Assembly (NCBI GenBank): GCA_003990745.1
Contig: RBNI01003262.1
Location: forward strand, 1 to 16,293
Direction of reading: 5' to 3'
Length of the DNA: 16,293 bases
Origin: Jimgerdemannia flammicorona
Taxonomy: Eukaryota; Mucoromycota; Endogonomycetes; Endogonales; Endogonaceae
Made by a program: the position numbers and the translations under genes. The notes beneath the pieces were generated by a model. That model searched no databases. It saw only the letters and a list, made by a program, of their open reading frames with translations, and was not told the DNA's origin. Within the stretch, counting starts at the first letter, position 1. Each line of letters opens with the position of its first letter. This document shows, piece after piece, positions 1-8,424 of this stretch.

Positions 1-2327
1 TCAAGGATCAGCTGTACATCTTTGTACTGGTATACATTGATGATATCCTGATCTTCAGTAGCACTGAAGAAGAACACCTCAAGCACATCAAACAAGTCCT
101 CAAGATCCTTCGCAAGAACAAGCTCTACACAAAGCTCAAGAAATGTGAATTTTTCAAGGATTAAGTTGAATACCTTGGATACATTGTATCAGCCAAAGGA
201 ATTCAAGTAGACCCAAGGAAAATACAAGCCATTGAACAGTGGCCTGTACCAGCAAACCTCACTGAACTCAGGTCCTTCCTTGGTCTGGCTGGATACTACC
301 GTCGATTTGTCAAGAACTTTTCTGGCATTGCAGAATCTTTGACAAACCTCCTGCAAAAGGAACCCAACTCTGACCTCTATGTCCCCTATATCTGGGATAC
401 TTTCTGTCAATAAGCTTTTCAAGAACTCAAGAACCACCTGACCCATGCATCTGTCCTTAGAAACATGGATCCAAACTTAAAGTTCACGGTCACTACAGAT
501 GCATCTAATTTTGCCATTGGTGCAGTCATTTCTCAAGATGATGGTCAAGGACACCAACCTATTGCCTTTGAATCAAGAAAATTGTCCCCAGTGGAACAAA
601 AGCTAGCTACTCATGAAAAGGAACTCCTGGCAATCATGCATGCCCTCAAGACCTGGCGACACTATCTAGAAGGAGTTGAGTTTGACGTGATCACTGATCG
701 CAGGTCCCTTCAGTACATCAACACTCAACCAACCCTTTCTTGCCAACAAGCCAAGTGGAGCCAATTACTTCAGACCTTTACCCCAAACATCATCTATAAA
801 CCCGGCAAAACTCTAGTTGTACCAGATGCACTGTCAAGAAGACCTGACCTTGCTGCAATCTTACAAGTCACTGTGGCACCTGAATTCCTCAATCAGATCA
901 AGAAGGCTTATGAACAAGACCCTCTGGTTCTACAAAGGAACACCAAGGAATTCAAGGAAAAGTACACCATCAAGGACAACCTTGTGTACTATCAAGACAA
1001 AGTATATATTCCTGCCAACCCTGAACTACGGTACAAGATCCTTCATGAACATCATGACTCCCCACTAGCTGGTCACCTTGGAATAGAGAAGACCATCAAG
1101 AATATCCAACGAGACTACTACTGGCCAAACATGCTCAAGAAAATCAAGGAGTATGTCCAAAGCTGTGATCTCTGCCAAAGAAACAAGTCAAGTAACCAAG
1201 CACCTGCCGGTCTTCTACAACCCTTGTCAATTCTGACCAAGAAGTTTGAACAAGTCACAATGGACTTCATTGTATAACTTCCACAAACCAAAACAGGCTA
1301 TGATGCTATTGTTATATTTGTGGACCATCTCACCAAGATTACAATCGCCGAGCCAACTACAACCAATACCACTGCCCCAGAAATTGCAAGAATCTTCTTC
1401 AAGACTGTCTTCCACCATTATGGACTTCCCTGAGTAATTATCAGTGACCGTGACCCCAAGTTCACAAGTCACTTCTGGCAAGCACTCTTCAAGACCCTTG
1501 GAACCCAAATTGCTATGTCCACTGCCTTTCATCCTCAAACTGATGGACAGACCGAGTGAATGAACAGAACACTTGAACAAATGCTCAGAAACTATGTGTC
1601 TTATGAGCAAGATGATTGGGACCACTATCTGACCTATGCCGAGTTCGCCTACAACAATGCCAACCAATCATCAACTGGCCTTTCCCCATTCCAGCTACTT
1701 CACGGTCAAAATCCTGAGACCTCTATAAGTCTAGTTCAATTCCAGCAATCCAGTCACACTCAAGTCCCCACAGCCCAGAACCTTATCGACAAAATGGATT
1801 CCCTTCTCAAGATCGCCACTACAAACCTGCAAAAGGCTCAGCAATATCAAGCTAAGTATACAGACAAGAAGCGGCGAGATGTCATATACAATATTGGTGA
1901 TATGGTTCTACTCAAAGCCGACAATATCAAGGTTCAATCTCAAGTCAACCGCCAGTCAGCCAAATTCCAGCCCAAGTATCTTGGATCCTTCAAAATCACT
2001 GAGCAAGTCTCTATCTGGTCTTATCGTCTCAACTTGCCAACAACCATGCGTATACACCCTGTATTCCATGTGTCACAACTCAAGGCCTGGAATCAGTCAC
2101 CCCCATACCCTGGCCAAATTCTGACACCATCAGCACCAGTCATAGTTGAAGACCACATTGAGTATGAAGTCGAGAAAATCTTAGACAAGTGAGTCTGATA
2201 CCATCGCACAGAATACCTAGTTAAGTGGATGGGTTACCCTGAGTATGACACTACTTGGGAACCTGCCATCAATCTCAAGAACTCTCAAGACTGCATCCAA
2301 GAGTTTGAGCAAAAAGGAACTCATTGA
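1..2327 (+). pseudogene. pol: A1 pol: RT end, RNase H, integrase, chromodomain, with seven in-frame stops
   Basis: This polyprotein would copy element RNA into DNA and integrate it in the nucleus. It opens in the RT palm at VYIDDILIFS (catalytic Asp pair intact), followed by the thumb and [14 protein letters not shown]. RNase H lies at about 480-840, with TTDAS, HEKELLAI and PDALSRR. Integrase follows: HHCC zinc finger near 1045-1176 (HHDSPLAGH, CDLC), then the catalytic core with Asp at 1446 and Glu at 1554, exactly DX35E. The GPY/F-like region and PVFHVSQL precede a chromodomain at about 2155-2300 (YLVKWMGYPEYDTTWEP). Stops lie at 162, 411, 1275, 1431, 1557, 2190 and 2196. All occupy Gln or Arg positions (CAA to TAA, CGA to TGA) and there is no frameshift. 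The original end may be the stop at 2373, because A2 has related codons beyond the first stop. Confidence 0.93.
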
Positions 2328-2602
2328 CTGCCCATGAGGTTCTCTCCTTGGATAGTAGATGACCTACTATGCTGATTAGGCACATTATGCATCAGGGCTC
2401 TCTAAGGGATATAGCATCAGAAATAAGAGATACAGGAGAACCCTATAAATCCTGCAACCAATGAGGTTTGAACCAGTTCTCATCCGATCAAGATGATACT
2501 TTGGCCCTCACCTTATATAAGGATGGCCAATCCTTGCCAATGAGTCGATATATTTAATTTGAGGATTCTTTTAGTCTTATTATTTATTATGTGTAACTTT
2601 GA

Positions 2603-2625
2603 GAATTCAATGAGGACATTGATTC
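2603..2625 (+). promoter_or_regulatory. Hairpin with AGGA loop next to the polypurine tract
   Basis: The arms are GAATTCAATG and CATTGATTC, separated by AGGA. They give a nine-pair stem with one bulged T, extendable by flanking A-T and G-T pairs. The same loop and position occur in B1, A2 and the 8130 junction. Confidence 0.6.
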
Positions 2626-2627
2626 TT

Positions 2628-2640
2628 AAGGAGGGGGAGA
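2628..2640 (+). promoter_or_regulatory. A1 polypurine tract (plus-strand primer site)
   Basis: A 13-base purine run ends directly at the LTR start TGTAACA. This is the expected primer for plus-strand DNA synthesis. Confidence 0.85.
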
Positions 2641-2678
2641 TGTAACATTTTAGCATAGTTTATTTCTTTTCTCTGTCT

Positions 2679-2691
2679 TTCTTGAATATTC
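2679..2691 (+). promoter_or_regulatory. Heat-shock-element match in A1 U3
   Basis: TTCTTGAATATTC fits the HSF consensus TTCnnGAAnnTTC exactly. A closely similar block lies in the A2 LTRs. Binding is inferred. Confidence 0.45.
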
Positions 2692-2774
2692 TATAACTTT
2701 CCGGTACTTTCCGCGTACTTAGAAATCCCCTTCTTGGTGCTGAGCATTAACTAGTACTTATTTAGTTAGTCACT

Positions 2775-2787
2775 GAATGTTCTGGAA
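2775..2787 (+). promoter_or_regulatory. Second heat-shock-element match in A1 U3
   Basis: GAATGTTCTGGAA fits GAAnnTTCnnGAA exactly and is followed by ACTT, a partial fourth unit. It lies 108 bases before the LTR TATA box. Confidence 0.45.
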
Positions 2788-2894
2788 ACTTGTAGAACTT
2801 TATTTGTCATCATTTGTCATCTTTGTCGAGAACTTTCCTCTTGGCATTTTCCTTTGATTTCTCAGATCCTTCCGGATCCTTCTTTCAGATCTTG

Positions 2895-2925
2895 TATAAA
2901 TATCTCCTTTGTTCTTATGAATAAA
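2895..2925 (+). promoter_or_regulatory. A1 LTR TATA box and polyadenylation signal
   Basis: TATAAATA at 2895 is followed by AATAAA at 2920. This is the same close TATA/AATAAA pairing seen in every LTR of the window. Confidence 0.7.
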
Positions 2926-3046
2926 GCTTTAGAATATTTTCTCTCAGAAATCCTTCGAGAACACTTGAACCCTTAGTATCTCTTTGAGCTACTTAGGATT
3001 ACCAGAACTAGTTGCTTCCTCATTTAGAAACTAGAACCATTACAAA

Positions 3047-5806
3047 CTGGCCCAACTTGAGCTCAAGACCCTCAAGGATAAATTGACCAAACTACTGGCC
3101 CAAGGATACATTGAATCCAGCTGCTCTCCATTTGGAGCCCCCATTCTATTTGTCAAGAAGAAAGATGGCTCTCTGCGAATGTGTATTGACTACAGAGCCC
3201 TCAACAAGATCACCATCAAGAACCAGTATGCCTTGCTCAGGATTGATGAGTTGCTACACTAAATCTTCAAGGCCAAGACCTTTTCTCTACTAGATTTGTG
3301 AAATGGCTACCACCAGATTCTCATTGATGAGAAAGACATTGAAAAGACAGCTTTCTGAACATGGTTTGGACACTACCAGTTCCGAGTCATGCCTTTTGGA
3401 TTGACCAATGCACTAGCAACATTCCAGTATCTGATGAATGACATCTTTGGACCACTCCTCAACATCTGTGTCCTTATGTATATTGATGATATACTAATCT
3501 ACAGCAAGACAGTAGAGTTACACTACACCCACCTCAGACAAGTACTGACCCTCCTGCGAGAACACCAGCTCTATGCCAAGATAAGCAAGTGTAAATTCTA
3601 TCAAGACCAGATCGAGTACTTAGGACACATCATCTCTGCTGAAGATATCAATGTGGACCCCCGAAAGGTATCAGCCCTCAAGGATATCCCTATCCCTACT
3701 ACCCTCAAGCTACTCCAGTGCTTTCTGGATATTGCCGGTTATTACCGAAGGTTTATCCAAGGATACTCTGCTATTGCAGCCCCACTGACCAGCCTGGCCT
3801 GCAAAGGAGTGAACATCAAAGCTGAATGGACCCCCGAATACACCCTGGCTATGGACCACCTCAAGAGACTCCTTACTGAGGCCCCAGTGCTGATTGTACC
3901 TGACCCTACCAGACCATTCACCCTGACCACAGATGCCTCTGATATTGCTATTAGAGCAGTACTCAGCCAAGAAGACTGCCCAGTAGCCTACCTTTCCCAG
4001 AAGCTCAAGCCAGCTGAGACTCGGTATACCACCCATGAGAAGGAACTCCTGGCTATTGTCACTGCACTCCAGGAATGGTGCCATTTCCTCCTAGGACAGC
4101 TATTTGTGGCCTACACTGATCACCATGCACTGCAGTATATTCACACACAGCCTATGCTGACCCACAGACAAGCCTGCTAGATGGAAATCATTGCCAACTT
4201 TGATATGGAAATCAAGTATATCCCAGGCAAAACCAACTGTGTGGCTGATGGCTTCTCCAGATACATGGAAGATGAACTTGTCTTCATGGTTGAAGTAATT
4301 GAAGACCTTATCCAAATGATCAAGGATGGCTACCAGCAAGACAGCCCCCTGATAAATTTCCTTCAATTCTGCCAAGACCCAGAGACTGAGGTCTCAGAAC
4401 CCATAAGGCAAATGGCCAAGAGATTCACCTACTGTGATGGACTTATCTACAGAGACTATGATAGAGTGGTTGTACCCAACAATGATACTCTGTGACTCAA
4501 GATCATGCAGGAACTCCATGATACTCCTGCAGCAGGACACTTTGGTTTCGAAAAGACCTACAATCTTCTCTCCAGAGAGTTCTATTGGCCAAAGATGACC
4601 AAGGATATCAATGACTTTGTGGCCTCATATGAGATATGCCAAAGGTTTAAAAGTGGTAACAAGCTACTAGCAGGACTTCTGCAACCCTTACCTATTCCGA
4701 GTCATAACTGGGACCAGATTGCAATGGACTTCATTGTCCAACTCTCCAACACCAAGGCAGGATGGGATGCCATAGTGGTATTTGTGGACCACCTAAGTAA
4801 ACAAGCCTATTTTGCACCCACCAAGACTACCGCTACAGCACCAGAAATTGCTGAGATCTTTCTCAACCAAGTATTCAGGCTACATGGCATGCCTAGCACT
4901 ATTGTATCTGACCAAGATGCCAAGTTCACAAGTAACTTCTGGAAGGCATTCTTCTCCCTCCATAGAACTAAGCTGAAGTTCTCTACTGCCTACCACCCTC
5001 AGACTGACAGTCAAACCGAGTGAATCAACAGGACTCTCAAACAGATGCTTAGCATCTTCTACTGTTACAAGCAAAATGATTGGGACAAGTACCTAGCCCA
5101 TGCCAAGTTTGCCTACAATAACAGTCAGCAAACCTCCACAAAGAAGACTCCATTTTTCCTGAACCATGGTCAACACCCAAGGACCCCAAGTACCACTGCG
5201 AAATCAGTAGTCCCAGCAGCCCAAGATCTGGCCGAGATCATTTCTGATCTTACCCAAATGACAAGAGATACTCTCATAGAAGTACAAGACTATCAGACCA
5301 AGTATGTGAACTTGAAGTGAAGAGAAGCCTCCTATAATATCGGTGACATAGTCATGCTTAGAACAGACCATCTCTACCCAGACACCCTAGCACAACAACC
5401 AGCCAAGAAACTCCATGCTAGAAGAATTGAACCATACAAGATTGTGGAAAAAATCAGCAAAGTCAACTACAAGTTGCAGCTTCCCCACAATATCCAAGTA
5501 CACCCAGTATTCCATATCAGCCAATTGGTGGACTACCATGAAAACCCATTCCCTGAGTGTACAGTTCCACCACCACCCCCAATTAGGATCAATGATCATG
5601 AGGAATTCGAAATTGAGGAAGTACTTGACCACAAGGTCCGCAAATACCCCAAAACAGTCAAGCACCTTTTTCTGATCAAGTGGAAGGGTTACCCCACCCA
5701 TGACACCACCTGGGAAAAAGAAGAAGTCCTGAAGAATATACGCGAAGCCCTTCAGGACTATATGGAAACACTCACTCCCCAGCAAAGGAAGGAACTACAG
5801 ATCTAA
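3047..5806 (+). pseudogene. pol: B1 pol: RT, RNase H, integrase, chromodomain, with seven in-frame stops
   Basis: One uninterrupted frame of 919 codons encodes replication and integration functions. RT motifs are [19 protein letters not shown] near 3118, MPFGLTNA at 3389 and MYIDDILIYS (Asp pair intact). RNase H follows (TTDAS, HEKELLAI, DHHALQY). Integrase has an HHCC finger (HDTPAAGH; its second Cys pair reads YEIC, so the first of these is Tyr) and a core with Asp at 4910 and Glu at 5018, again DX35E. The C-terminus has PVFHISQL and a chromodomain at about 5605-5740 (FLIKWKGYPTHDTTWEK). Stops lie at 3260, 3299, 3356, 4178, 4493, 5021 and 5318. Six are CAA or CGA changes and 4178 is a TGG-to-TAG change. 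There is no frameshift. The true stop is the TAA at 5804. The N-terminus was removed by the A1 junction. Confidence 0.93.
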
Positions 5807-6125
5807 GTATTGGAGCGCATAGTGAGCAGAAGGATACTATATATTTTATCCAGAAATATATAATACCAAACATTGTGAAAAAAAAAGGAATACTATGGAT
5901 AACCAACAAGAAGATCCCCGAGCAAAAGAACAATCTAGTACAGCATAGCAAAACACATTTGAACAACTCCATTTCACGCCATCTGTGTCATCTCCACTGG
6001 ATGATGATGGATGCTTCATATAGAACTTAGGAAAGCTGACAACATTGAAACCAGTCTAAGTCTATCCACGTGACAGATATTGTTACTAGGAATTGCCTCA
6101 GATTACAAGAAAAGTCTATTTCCGA

Positions 6126-6196
6126 GAGGTTCGAACCCCCAGCCGTGACAATGAGAGCCCTTGCCCTAGACAAGGATGGCCAGTCCTCGCAAATGC
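6126..6196 (+). promoter_or_regulatory. Conserved UTR block shared by all three pol-bearing elements
   Basis: TTCGAACC at 6130-6137 corresponds to TTTGAACC in A1 and TTCAAACC in sense A2, so each variant is one CpG transition away from this form. AAGGAT-GGCCA-GTCCTC follows about 35 bases later, as in A1. In B1 this block lies upstream of the accessory ORF, whereas in A1 and A2 it lies just before the polypurine tract. Confidence 0.55.
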
Positions 6197-6346
6197 ACCA
6201 ACCAGACAAAAAAAAAGTAGACCAAGACCTGTTAACTCTGTGTAACCACAACTACAAGTAAGGAGAGCTTTGAAATCAGAATTTTCTCATATAACCAGCA
6301 CATGCCCCGCTTACAGCAATAGGTCATACATTTTGCCAAAAAAGCA

Positions 6347-6390
6347 TGACCACAGGAAGGTCACATCAGATGGGTGAATAAGTATAAATA
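6347..6390 (+). promoter_or_regulatory. Candidate internal promoter of the accessory ORF (B1)
   Basis: TGACCACAG at 6347 is followed by TATAAATA at 6383, 72 bases before the ATG. The second accessory ORF copy has the same nonamer followed by TATAAAA at similar spacing. Separate transcription is an inference. Confidence 0.4.
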
Positions 6391-6454
6391 CTCTAGGCAA
6401 GAATATCTCGCAACTCTCATCCCCCTCTCCTCACAAAGAAAAGATAAGACAAGA

Positions 6455-7282
6455 ATGCCCGCCACCTGCCACCAAACTGCTCGCCATAGCCAGCCCCTCC
6501 CAAGCCAGGTTGACTGCCTCTTTGGACACATCCAGGTCACTATCCAGAGAAGGAACTGCCACTCAGAAGCCCTTAACCTCTCCAGCCCAGACCTAGAACA
6601 GTATGTCCTTGACTGCCATGAACTTATCGAAAGGACCTATCTTGCTACCAGCCACCTAGAAATCTGGCATGAATATGAAATCGGTCACCAGCTCCTCCAA
6701 CATACAAATGGCCTACCCACAGACCAGGTCTCTGACTGGACTCACCTAGACAGATATGAGCAAAGACTTGCCAAGAAGGTCTATCAAATTATGTGCCATG
6801 TCCCCTTCATGATCCCCAACCTCAACTACATACAACTAAAGGACTTCCAGAACCTCTCTTTCCCAGAGGTTGATGCCCTAGAAGTCAAGGTCATCCAAGA
6901 GGCCAACTCCTGAATCGCCCTCAAGTCTACTGACATCGAGCCTCACTGGAGCCCCCTCCTGAATGACAACCCTGACCAATGGCTCCAAGGCCTCTCTGAC
7001 CTCTTTGAAGGACCGCCTATCTAAATGGATATTCCCAGGCATAAGGACCAAGAACTCTACTTAGATGGCCCCAACTGCATCAGATGGAGAACCCCTACAC
7101 CAGCACCTATCCCAATGCAAGAACCATTTGCAGACCTCATTGACTTCTCCATCCTGGACAGCGAGCCACCAGTAACCACCCCCCCTACCCCTGAAGAAGA
7201 TAGTAACAACCCTGAGGAGGATTCTTCACCTTTCTCTCTCCTGGTTCTCAATTTCTCAATCAACGAGGACGTTGATTTCTAA
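6455..7282 (+). pseudogene. B1 accessory ORF (aORF-1), unknown function, two in-frame stops
   Basis: A 275-residue reading frame sits between the chromodomain ORF and the 3' LTR. I do not recognise the family. The start MPATCHQTAR is chosen because the second copy at 8425 also begins MPA and both reach a shared NL.YI motif at residue 122. Conserved stretches are YEQRLAKK, NLNYIQLKDFQNLS, DALEVKV, WSPLLNDNPDQWLQGL and FADLIDFS. The C-terminal part is acidic and proline-rich (PEEDSNNPEED). No signal peptide, membrane segment, zinc knuckle or catalytic motif is visible, so it is not env-like. Stops are TGA at 6911 and TAA at 7022. At the second site the other copy has Gln, consistent with CAA to TAA. 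The last codons overlap the hairpin before the polypurine tract. Confidence 0.8.
7258..7277 (+). promoter_or_regulatory. B1 hairpin with AGGA loop, overlapping the aORF end
   Basis: The arms AATCAACG and CGTTGATT are perfectly complementary around AGGA. Relative to A1 the CAATG/CATTG pairing is changed to CAACG/CGTTG, a T-A to C-G compensatory change. Confidence 0.65.
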
Positions 7283-7293
7283 GGGGGGAAGGA
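7281..7293 (+). promoter_or_regulatory. B1 polypurine tract
   Basis: The purine run AAGGGGGGAAGGA ends directly at the LTR start TGTAATA and begins inside the aORF stop codon. Confidence 0.82.
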
Positions 7294-7350
7294 TGTAATA
7301 GAGCGAACAGATGGGATGGGATGAACGACGAGCAATCACATGACCAGCAA

Positions 7351-7358
7351 TGACGTCA
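7351..7358 (+). promoter_or_regulatory. Perfect cAMP-response element (TGACGTCA) in B1 U3
   Basis: The palindrome TGACGTCA is the classical ATF/CREB bZIP site. It lies 58 bases into the LTR, upstream of the TATA box. Its use is inferred. Confidence 0.45.
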
Positions 7359-7626
7359 TCATATGATTGAGCACAGCATATGAATAACGAGTGATGAATG
7401 AATGAACAATGCAAACAAACAATGCAGAAAATGATATTTAGCTTACCCCTGATAAACGGCGCTACAGCAATAGTTGCCACAGCTGCTGATCATTGCCTAG
7501 TAATTGAGATCCTGATCACAAAGATATTCTTTACCAAAAACCACCTGACAAAGGTCGTGATCACAAACCTCATTATAGTTACCAAATTAGTCACTCATAC
7601 TTAGTCAGAAATTGCGGACCAACTTG

Positions 7627-7659
7627 TATAAATACCCCCCAGTTTCTATCTGAAATAAA
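7627..7659 (+). promoter_or_regulatory. B1 LTR TATA box and polyadenylation signal
   Basis: TATAAATA at 7627 and AATAAA at 7654 are arranged as in the other LTRs. The segment is nearly the same as at 15580. Confidence 0.7.
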
Positions 7660-7967
7660 GCAGTTTTAGTTCAGTCCTTGATACAAGAATCAAGTCTCCC
7701 CCCCACACACACACATTCCCCTGAGTCTTAGTAATGACATCTAAGTGACTCTAGTGTTTCTGACTAAACTCCAGAAGCCTAGCTAACTTCTGCCAGAACT
7801 GAGACCGGTATATAAATCCCCAAAGACTTAAGTAAACCTATTGAACCTGAATTCCAAGGTGAATTCAGTCTGTGCATAGCAAGGAACAAGACCCTTGAAT
7901 TAGGGCACAAGAGAAAGACCTTTGAAAGATAAGGCACTGCTGCTACAACTATATAAAGTGAGCGCTT

Positions 7968-8047
7968 CTTCAACTGAAGGCTTCTTGGTACACATTGTGT
8001 ACTAAGTCCCTAAGTAATAGTCCACTTCTCTAATTATCCAAAGGATA
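7968..8047 (+). repeat. Three short hairpins in the distal B1 LTR
   Basis: CTTCAACTGAAG at 7968, GTACACATTGTGTAC at 7988-8002 and TATCC-AAA-GGATA at 8035-8047 are successive inverted repeats within 80 bases. Confidence 0.4.
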
Positions 8048-8076
8048 AGAGAGGGATAGAAGTGAGAGTTATTACA

Positions 8077-8424
8077 GATCTCCTGCCAGAGGTCATGAGA
8101 TCAGCAAATTTTTCAGAACTGGACTAATGAATAAGGATATTTAAGAAGATCTTATTTAGGAGGAAGATGTAATAGTGATCTCAGAATGATGATATCAGCA
8201 TAAGAGACAGCAATTCCTTATAAGCCACCAGATCAAAGTATAAGAAGATCATATAGCATGACTCACCCAGACTACAAGATGAGCAATGATGACCAACTGT
8301 GAGTCATTGTGACCACAGTATAGACATCTTGAGGAATATAAAAGAAGAATCAAGGAACCACAGTAGTAGCAACTTAACATGACCCACTAATTCCAAAATA
8401 GCTCAAAGACTTACTATAAATAAA
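8077..8424 (+). other. Non-coding stretch with a second tract/LTR-start-like junction
   Basis: No coding sequence is seen. At 8130-8141 AATA-AGGA-TATT resembles the hairpin beside the polypurine tract. A purine run at 8158-8167 then meets TGTAATAG at 8168, like the B1 LTR start. This may be the 3' end of an older element, but no matching LTR end could be placed. Confidence 0.4.
8310..8343 (+). promoter_or_regulatory. Candidate internal promoter of the second accessory ORF copy
   Basis: TGACCACAG at 8310 and TATAAAA at 8337 lie 88 bases before the ATG, matching the arrangement in B1. Confidence 0.35.

Larger units (their letters stand above)
2328..2640 (+). other. A1 3' UTR with two conserved structured blocks
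   Basis: No convincing coding sequence is present beyond a possible pol tail to 2375. Two blocks recur in the other elements. One begins with GAGGTTTGAACC at 2463-2474 and continues to an inverted repeat AAGGAT/ATCCTT around a GGCCA loop near 2519-2535. The second is the hairpin beside the polypurine tract. Confidence 0.75.
1..3044 (+). mobile_element. Element A1: 3' part of a Ty3/gypsy chromovirus, cut by the window edge
   Basis: The sequence runs in one frame from the end of reverse transcriptase through RNase H, integrase and chromodomain. It continues into a non-coding 3' UTR, a polypurine tract and an LTR ending at 3044. The LTR end is fixed by its match to the terminus of the element A2 LTR. 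The next base belongs to the RT of a different element (B1), so A1 most likely inserted into B1. Its 5' LTR, Gag, protease and most of the RT lie outside the window. Its protein is clearly closer to A2 than to B1, for example in the integrase stretch [11 protein letters not shown]. Confidence 0.9.
2641..3044 (+). repeat. A1 3' LTR (404 bp)
   Basis: The LTR begins TGTAACA and ends CCATTACA, an inverted terminal pair. The last bases, AGAAACTAGAACCATTACA, match the LTR end of A2 with one C/T difference. TATAAATA at 2895-2902 and AATAAA at 2920-2925 mark the promoter and polyadenylation signal around the R region. U3 carries two perfect three-unit heat-shock-element matches. Confidence 0.9.
5807..6454 (+). 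other. B1 non-coding spacer between chromodomain ORF and accessory ORF
   Basis: No protein is convincingly encoded. A short frame from ATG 5895, interrupted by a TAG, is too weak to call. The block at 6126-6196 matches the 3' UTR blocks of A1 and A2 at the nucleotide level (GAGGTTCGAACC, then GGATGGCCAGTCCTC). A TATA box lies near the end. Confidence 0.65.
3045..8076 (+). mobile_element. Element B1: 5'-truncated chromovirus with an accessory ORF
   Basis: The order is RT, RNase H, integrase, chromodomain, about 650 bp of non-coding DNA, the accessory ORF, polypurine tract and LTR. The 5' LTR, Gag, protease and first RT residues are missing because element A1 begins here. The expected remainder should lie upstream of A1, outside the window. 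The right end is placed at TTATTACA (8076), the inverse of the LTR start TGTAATA. The protein is a different lineage from A1 and A2: it has no insert after TTDAS and a different chromodomain. Confidence 0.82.
7294..8076 (+). repeat. B1 3' LTR (about 783 bp)
   Basis: It starts TGTAATAG after the polypurine tract and ends TTATTACA. It carries a perfect TGACGTCA at 7351, TATAAATA at 7627, AATAAA at 7654, a C7 tract running into a CA repeat near 7698-7714, and a second TATATAAAT near 7811. The TATA/AATAAA segment matches 15580-15612, and weaker similarity continues downstream (TTTGAA...ACTATATAA). That supports the long LTR rather than an end near 7740. Only one copy is in the window, so the right boundary is provisional. 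Confidence 0.62.

Noticed and set aside
1227..1667. 146-codon open frame on the minus strand
   Set aside because: It lies antisense to the A1 integrase core and its translation matches no family. It is a shadow of the real frame.
3710..5785. Minus-strand open frames of 60 to 132 codons across B1 pol
   Set aside because: They are antisense to RT, integrase and chromodomain with no recognisable motif.
5878..5890. A-run as the tail of a processed pseudogene or LINE
   Set aside because: The run is about ten bases, with no target duplication or coding sequence ahead of it except B1's own pol.
6120..6150. Possible tRNA gene or tRNA-derived SINE from GGTTCGAACC
   Set aside because: No acceptor stem, D-arm or anticodon arm could be built around it, and the same box recurs at one position in the elements' UTRs.
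6070..6261. 63-codon plus-strand open frame
   Set aside because: It overlaps the UTR block that is conserved as nucleotides but not as protein in A1 and A2.
6455..7282. Accessory ORF as an envelope gene
   Set aside because: There is no signal peptide, hydrophobic membrane segment or glycoprotein-like cysteine pattern.
7256..7604. Short open frames on both strands within the B1 LTR
   Set aside because: They lie in LTR U3 around regulatory motifs and have no protein similarity visible.
7690..7720. C7 tract and CA repeat as a functional element
   Set aside because: A simple microsatellite inside an LTR; nothing links it to a function.
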